Source: Methylococcaceae bacterium | Lineage (GTDB): Bacteria; Pseudomonadota; Gammaproteobacteria; Methylococcales; Methylomonadaceae | NCBI GenBank assembly: GCA_020048335.1 | Contig: JAIFMS010000159.1 | Span: 1 to 45,942, forward strand | Direction of reading: 5' to 3' | DNA length: 45,942 nt | In this document: piece by piece, positions 44,230 to 45,942 of the stretch | How positions within the stretch are numbered: position 1 is the first letter of the stretch | How the letters are laid out: each line of letters opens with the position of its first letter | The notes under the pieces: model-generated | Seen by the model: the letters and a program-made list of their open reading frames with translations, nothing else | Databases searched by the model: none | Told to the model about the DNA's origin: nothing | Translations under genes and position numbers: made by a program

Positions 44230-44532
44230 GTGTTATATGCCATTATCAGTGAAGATATTAAGGCAAGTTTAGAAAAACGCACCACTGCGCGTCCTGCGCA
44301 TTTACAGCGTTTACAAGCCTTACAAGATGCAGGTAAACTGGTATTAGCAGGACCTCATCCTGCAATAGATAGCAACGACCCAGGTGAAGCAGGTTTTACA
44401 GGCAGTCTTATCGTTGCTGAATTTGATACTTTACAACAAGCACAACAATGGGCAATTGCCGACCCTTATATTGAGGCGGGCGTTTATGCGCGTGTTGTGG
44501 TTAAACCCTTTAAGCAGGTCTTTCCCCAATGA
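44230..44532 (+). CDS. YciI family protein
   Basis: 100 residues from a GTG start, 4 nt after yciB. Shows the ferredoxin-like YciI fold with [36 protein letters not shown] (conserved His) and [18 protein letters not shown]. It may be a small enzyme acting with the conserved His-Asp pair, but no substrate is agreed. It overlaps the BolA gene by 4 nt. Confidence 0.9.
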   Translation: MLYAIISEDIKASLEKRTTARPAHLQRLQALQDAGKLVLAGPHPAIDSNDPGEAGFTGSLIVAEFDTLQQAQQWAIADPYIEAGVYARVVVKPFKQVFPQ

Positions 44533-44810
44533 TAACCACCGATGTTATTAGACAAAAATTAACCGCTGCATTAAATCCTTCTGTGATTGAAATTCTTGAT
44601 AGCAGTGCAGCTCACGCAGGTCATGCGGGTGCAAAAAAAGGCGGTGGTCATTTCCATCTTACCTTGGTTGCCGACATATTTGAGGATAAAACGTTGGTGC
44701 AACGCCATCAACTGATTTACGCCGCCTTAGCTGACATGATGACCGAACAAATTCATGCCTTAGGTATCAATGCCTTATCCCCTTCTGAACATTCAACAGG
44801 TCGTTTATAA
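44529..44810 (+). CDS. BolA family protein
   Basis: 93 residues. The fold signature is [18 protein letters not shown], then [13 protein letters not shown] and [20 protein letters not shown]. BolA proteins bind [2Fe-2S] clusters with monothiol glutaredoxin or act on morphology genes. Whether this is BolA proper or an IbaG-type paralogue cannot be decided. Stop and next start abut (TAA ATG). Confidence 0.9.
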   Translation: MITTDVIRQKLTAALNPSVIEILDSSAAHAGHAGAKKGGGHFHLTLVADIFEDKTLVQRHQLIYAALADMMTEQIHALGINALSPSEHSTGRL

Positions 44811-45782
44811 ATGAACAAAAAGTTAATTTCCTCGCTTTTGTTAGGAAGCGTACTCCTTGCAGGTTGTAATCAACAACCCTCGCCTTCAGCGGCAACAACC
44901 CCCGCCTCAGCTTTAGGAACAGAACCGTCTGTCTCTAAAGACGATGCGGTTGCGATTGTCAATGGCACACCTATCAGCAAAGCGAGCTTTAAAACCTTAG
45001 AAGATGAAATTACCTTGCGGGCGCGTGGGCAAAAATTTCCTAAAGAGCAGTTGCTAGAAGAGTTAATTCAACGTGAGTTGTTGGTGCAAGATGCGCAAAA
45101 AAAGAAATTGCAAGACACGGTTGAAGTTAAAGAACGCTTAAAAATGGCAGAGCGCAGTTTGTTATCGCAAGCGGATTTGCAGGATTATTTAAAAGCCAAC
45201 CCCATTTCTGATGCCGATATTAAAGCCGAATACGATAAAGAAGTGGTTAAAATGTCGGGAACAGAATACAAAGCCAGTCATATTTTAGTTAAATCTGAAG
45301 ATGAGGCGAAAAAATTAATAGCGCAACTGAATAAGGGCGGCAATTTTGCTGAATTAGCGAAGAAAAATTCCCTCGACCCGTCGAATATGCAAGGGGGCGA
45401 TTTAGGCTGGTTTGCCGAGGGGCAAATGGTTGAACCCTTTTCTAAAGCGGTGGCTGGCTTAGAAAAAGGTAAATACACGCAAACGCCTGTGCAGACCCAA
45501 TTTGGCTGGCACGTTATTTTGCGCGAAGATTCCAGAGCGCAAGTGCCACCGCCTTTTGAAGCAATAAAAGAGCAGTTGCGTCCTGGTTTGCAACAGCAAA
45601 AAGTGCAAGCGATGCTAGAAAATTTGCGCAAAACGGCTAAAGTTGAGGTTTTAATGTCGTTTGAAGAACCTAAAACGGTTGCGCCACCTGCTGAGGTTGT
45701 TAAACCTGAGCCTGTTGCGGATGCACCTGCAAAAGTTGAAGAAGCTGCGGCGAGCAAACCTGCGGAAGCTGAAAAGAAATAA
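44811..45782 (+). CDS. Parvulin-type peptidyl-prolyl isomerase lipoprotein
   Basis: 323 residues. A lipobox in LLGSVLLAGCNQQ predicts a lipidated protein. A SurA/PrsA-like N-terminal chaperone domain (about 45-145) with IVNGTPISKASF is followed by a parvulin domain (about 150-245) including YKASHILVKSEDEAKKLI, DLGWFAEGQMVEPF and TQFGWHVILRED. The C-terminal tail is Ala/Pro/Glu/Lys-rich. It assists folding of outer-membrane or periplasmic proteins. Last gene of the yciB operon. Confidence 0.9.
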   Translation: MNKKLISSLLLGSVLLAGCNQQPSPSAATTPASALGTEPSVSKDDAVAIVNGTPISKASFKTLEDEITLRARGQKFPKEQLLEELIQRELLVQDAQKKKLQDTVEVKERLKMAERSLLSQADLQDYLKANPISDADIKAEYDKEVVKMSGTEYKASHILVKSEDEAKKLIAQLNKGGNFAELAKKNSLDPSNMQGGDLGWFAEGQMVEPFSKAVAGLEKGKYTQTPVQTQFGWHVILREDSRAQVPPPFEAIKEQLRPGLQQQKVQAMLENLRKTAKVEVLMSFEEPKTVAPPAEVVKPEPVADAPAKVEEAAASKPAEAEKK

Positions 45783-45797
45783 ATTCGCTTTATATGG

Positions 45798-45829
45798 CAA
45801 CCGTCAGTTGTTTAACGAACTGGCGGTTG
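45798..45829 (+). terminator. Terminator after the yciB-ppiC operon
   Basis: CAACCGTCAGTT (45798-45809) pairs with AACTGGCGGTTG (45818-45829), one G-T wobble, followed by TTGTGTTG. A long stem but a modest T run. Confidence 0.7.
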
Positions 45830-45865
45830 TTGTGTTGAATCATTGGCATAGTCGCCAATATGAAT

Positions 45866-45942
45866 TTAACCTAAAAATCCAATTCCACCTAGCAATCTTG
45901 CACCCATCGCAACAACGTTTTTAAAGCTTTCAAACGACATTA
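45866..45942 (-). CDS. Possible 3' end of a gene cut by the window edge
   Basis: The minus strand is open from the window edge to a TAA at 45868-45866. It reads MSFESFKNVVAMGARLLGGI followed by GFLG. This is either the tail of a longer protein or a 24-residue peptide from ATG 45940. No family was recognised, so support is weak. Confidence 0.3.
   Translation of the reverse strand, partial: MSFESFKNVVAMGARLLGGIGFLG

Overview
This window is chromosomal DNA from an AT-leaning gammaproteobacterium. The gene content (rpsB-tsf-pyrH-frr-uppS-cdsA-dxr-rseP block, BepA, SdhE/YgfX, LdtD/MepK-like pair, YciB-YciI-BolA-PpiC run, many c-di-GMP and phosphorelay proteins) fits a Beggiatoa/Thiothrix-type member of the Thiotrichales. 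That placement is inferred from gene content and style, not proven. No tRNA, rRNA, CRISPR array, phage block or intact insertion sequence was recognised.

Layout. Positions 1-6 kb hold a truncated H-NS-family gene, a minus-strand operon (SPFH protein, MTA/SAH deaminase, Rieske ferredoxin), a secreted protein, coaX with a SPOR-type protein, and sdhE/ygfX. From 6 to 15.6 kb there are minus-strand genes: bepA, a large HAMP-GAF-PAS-GGDEF-EAL protein overlapping a substrate-binding lipoprotein, and two overlapping membrane-associated GTPases. From 16 to 28.6 kb the minus strand carries a translation/envelope block, in transcription order: fused MFS/spermidine synthase, lpxD, rpsB, tsf, an Uma2 nuclease remnant, a NYN/PIN-like protein, pyrH, frr, uppS, cdsA, dxr, rseP, dsbC. 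From 28.9 to 33.8 kb the plus strand holds a phosphorelay cluster: a hybrid kinase, a lone receiver, and an HPt-REC-REC-PAS-PAS kinase whose ATPase domain is frameshifted off. From 34.6 to 37.5 kb lies uvrA, complete except for one in-frame TGA. The rest has peptidoglycan enzymes, a dienelactone hydrolase operon, a methyltransferase operon, and yciB-yciI-bolA-ppiC.

Most notable observations. (1) The single TGA in uvrA sits exactly at the third cysteine ligand of the first zinc module, and a bulged stem-loop lies 18 to 42 nt downstream, so selenocysteine recoding should be weighed against simple nonsense mutation or sequence error. (2) A substrate-binding lipoprotein without transporter partners overlaps a GGDEF-EAL receptor, resembling the logic of NspS-MbaA. 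(3) A NYN-type protein and an Uma2 scrap are inserted in the usually invariant tsf-pyrH interval. (4) A tandem pair of dynamin-like GTPases. (5) A TA-flanked inverted-repeat element lies upstream of uvrA. The kinase frameshift and the uvrA stop lie only 2 kb apart, so base accuracy there should be confirmed first.
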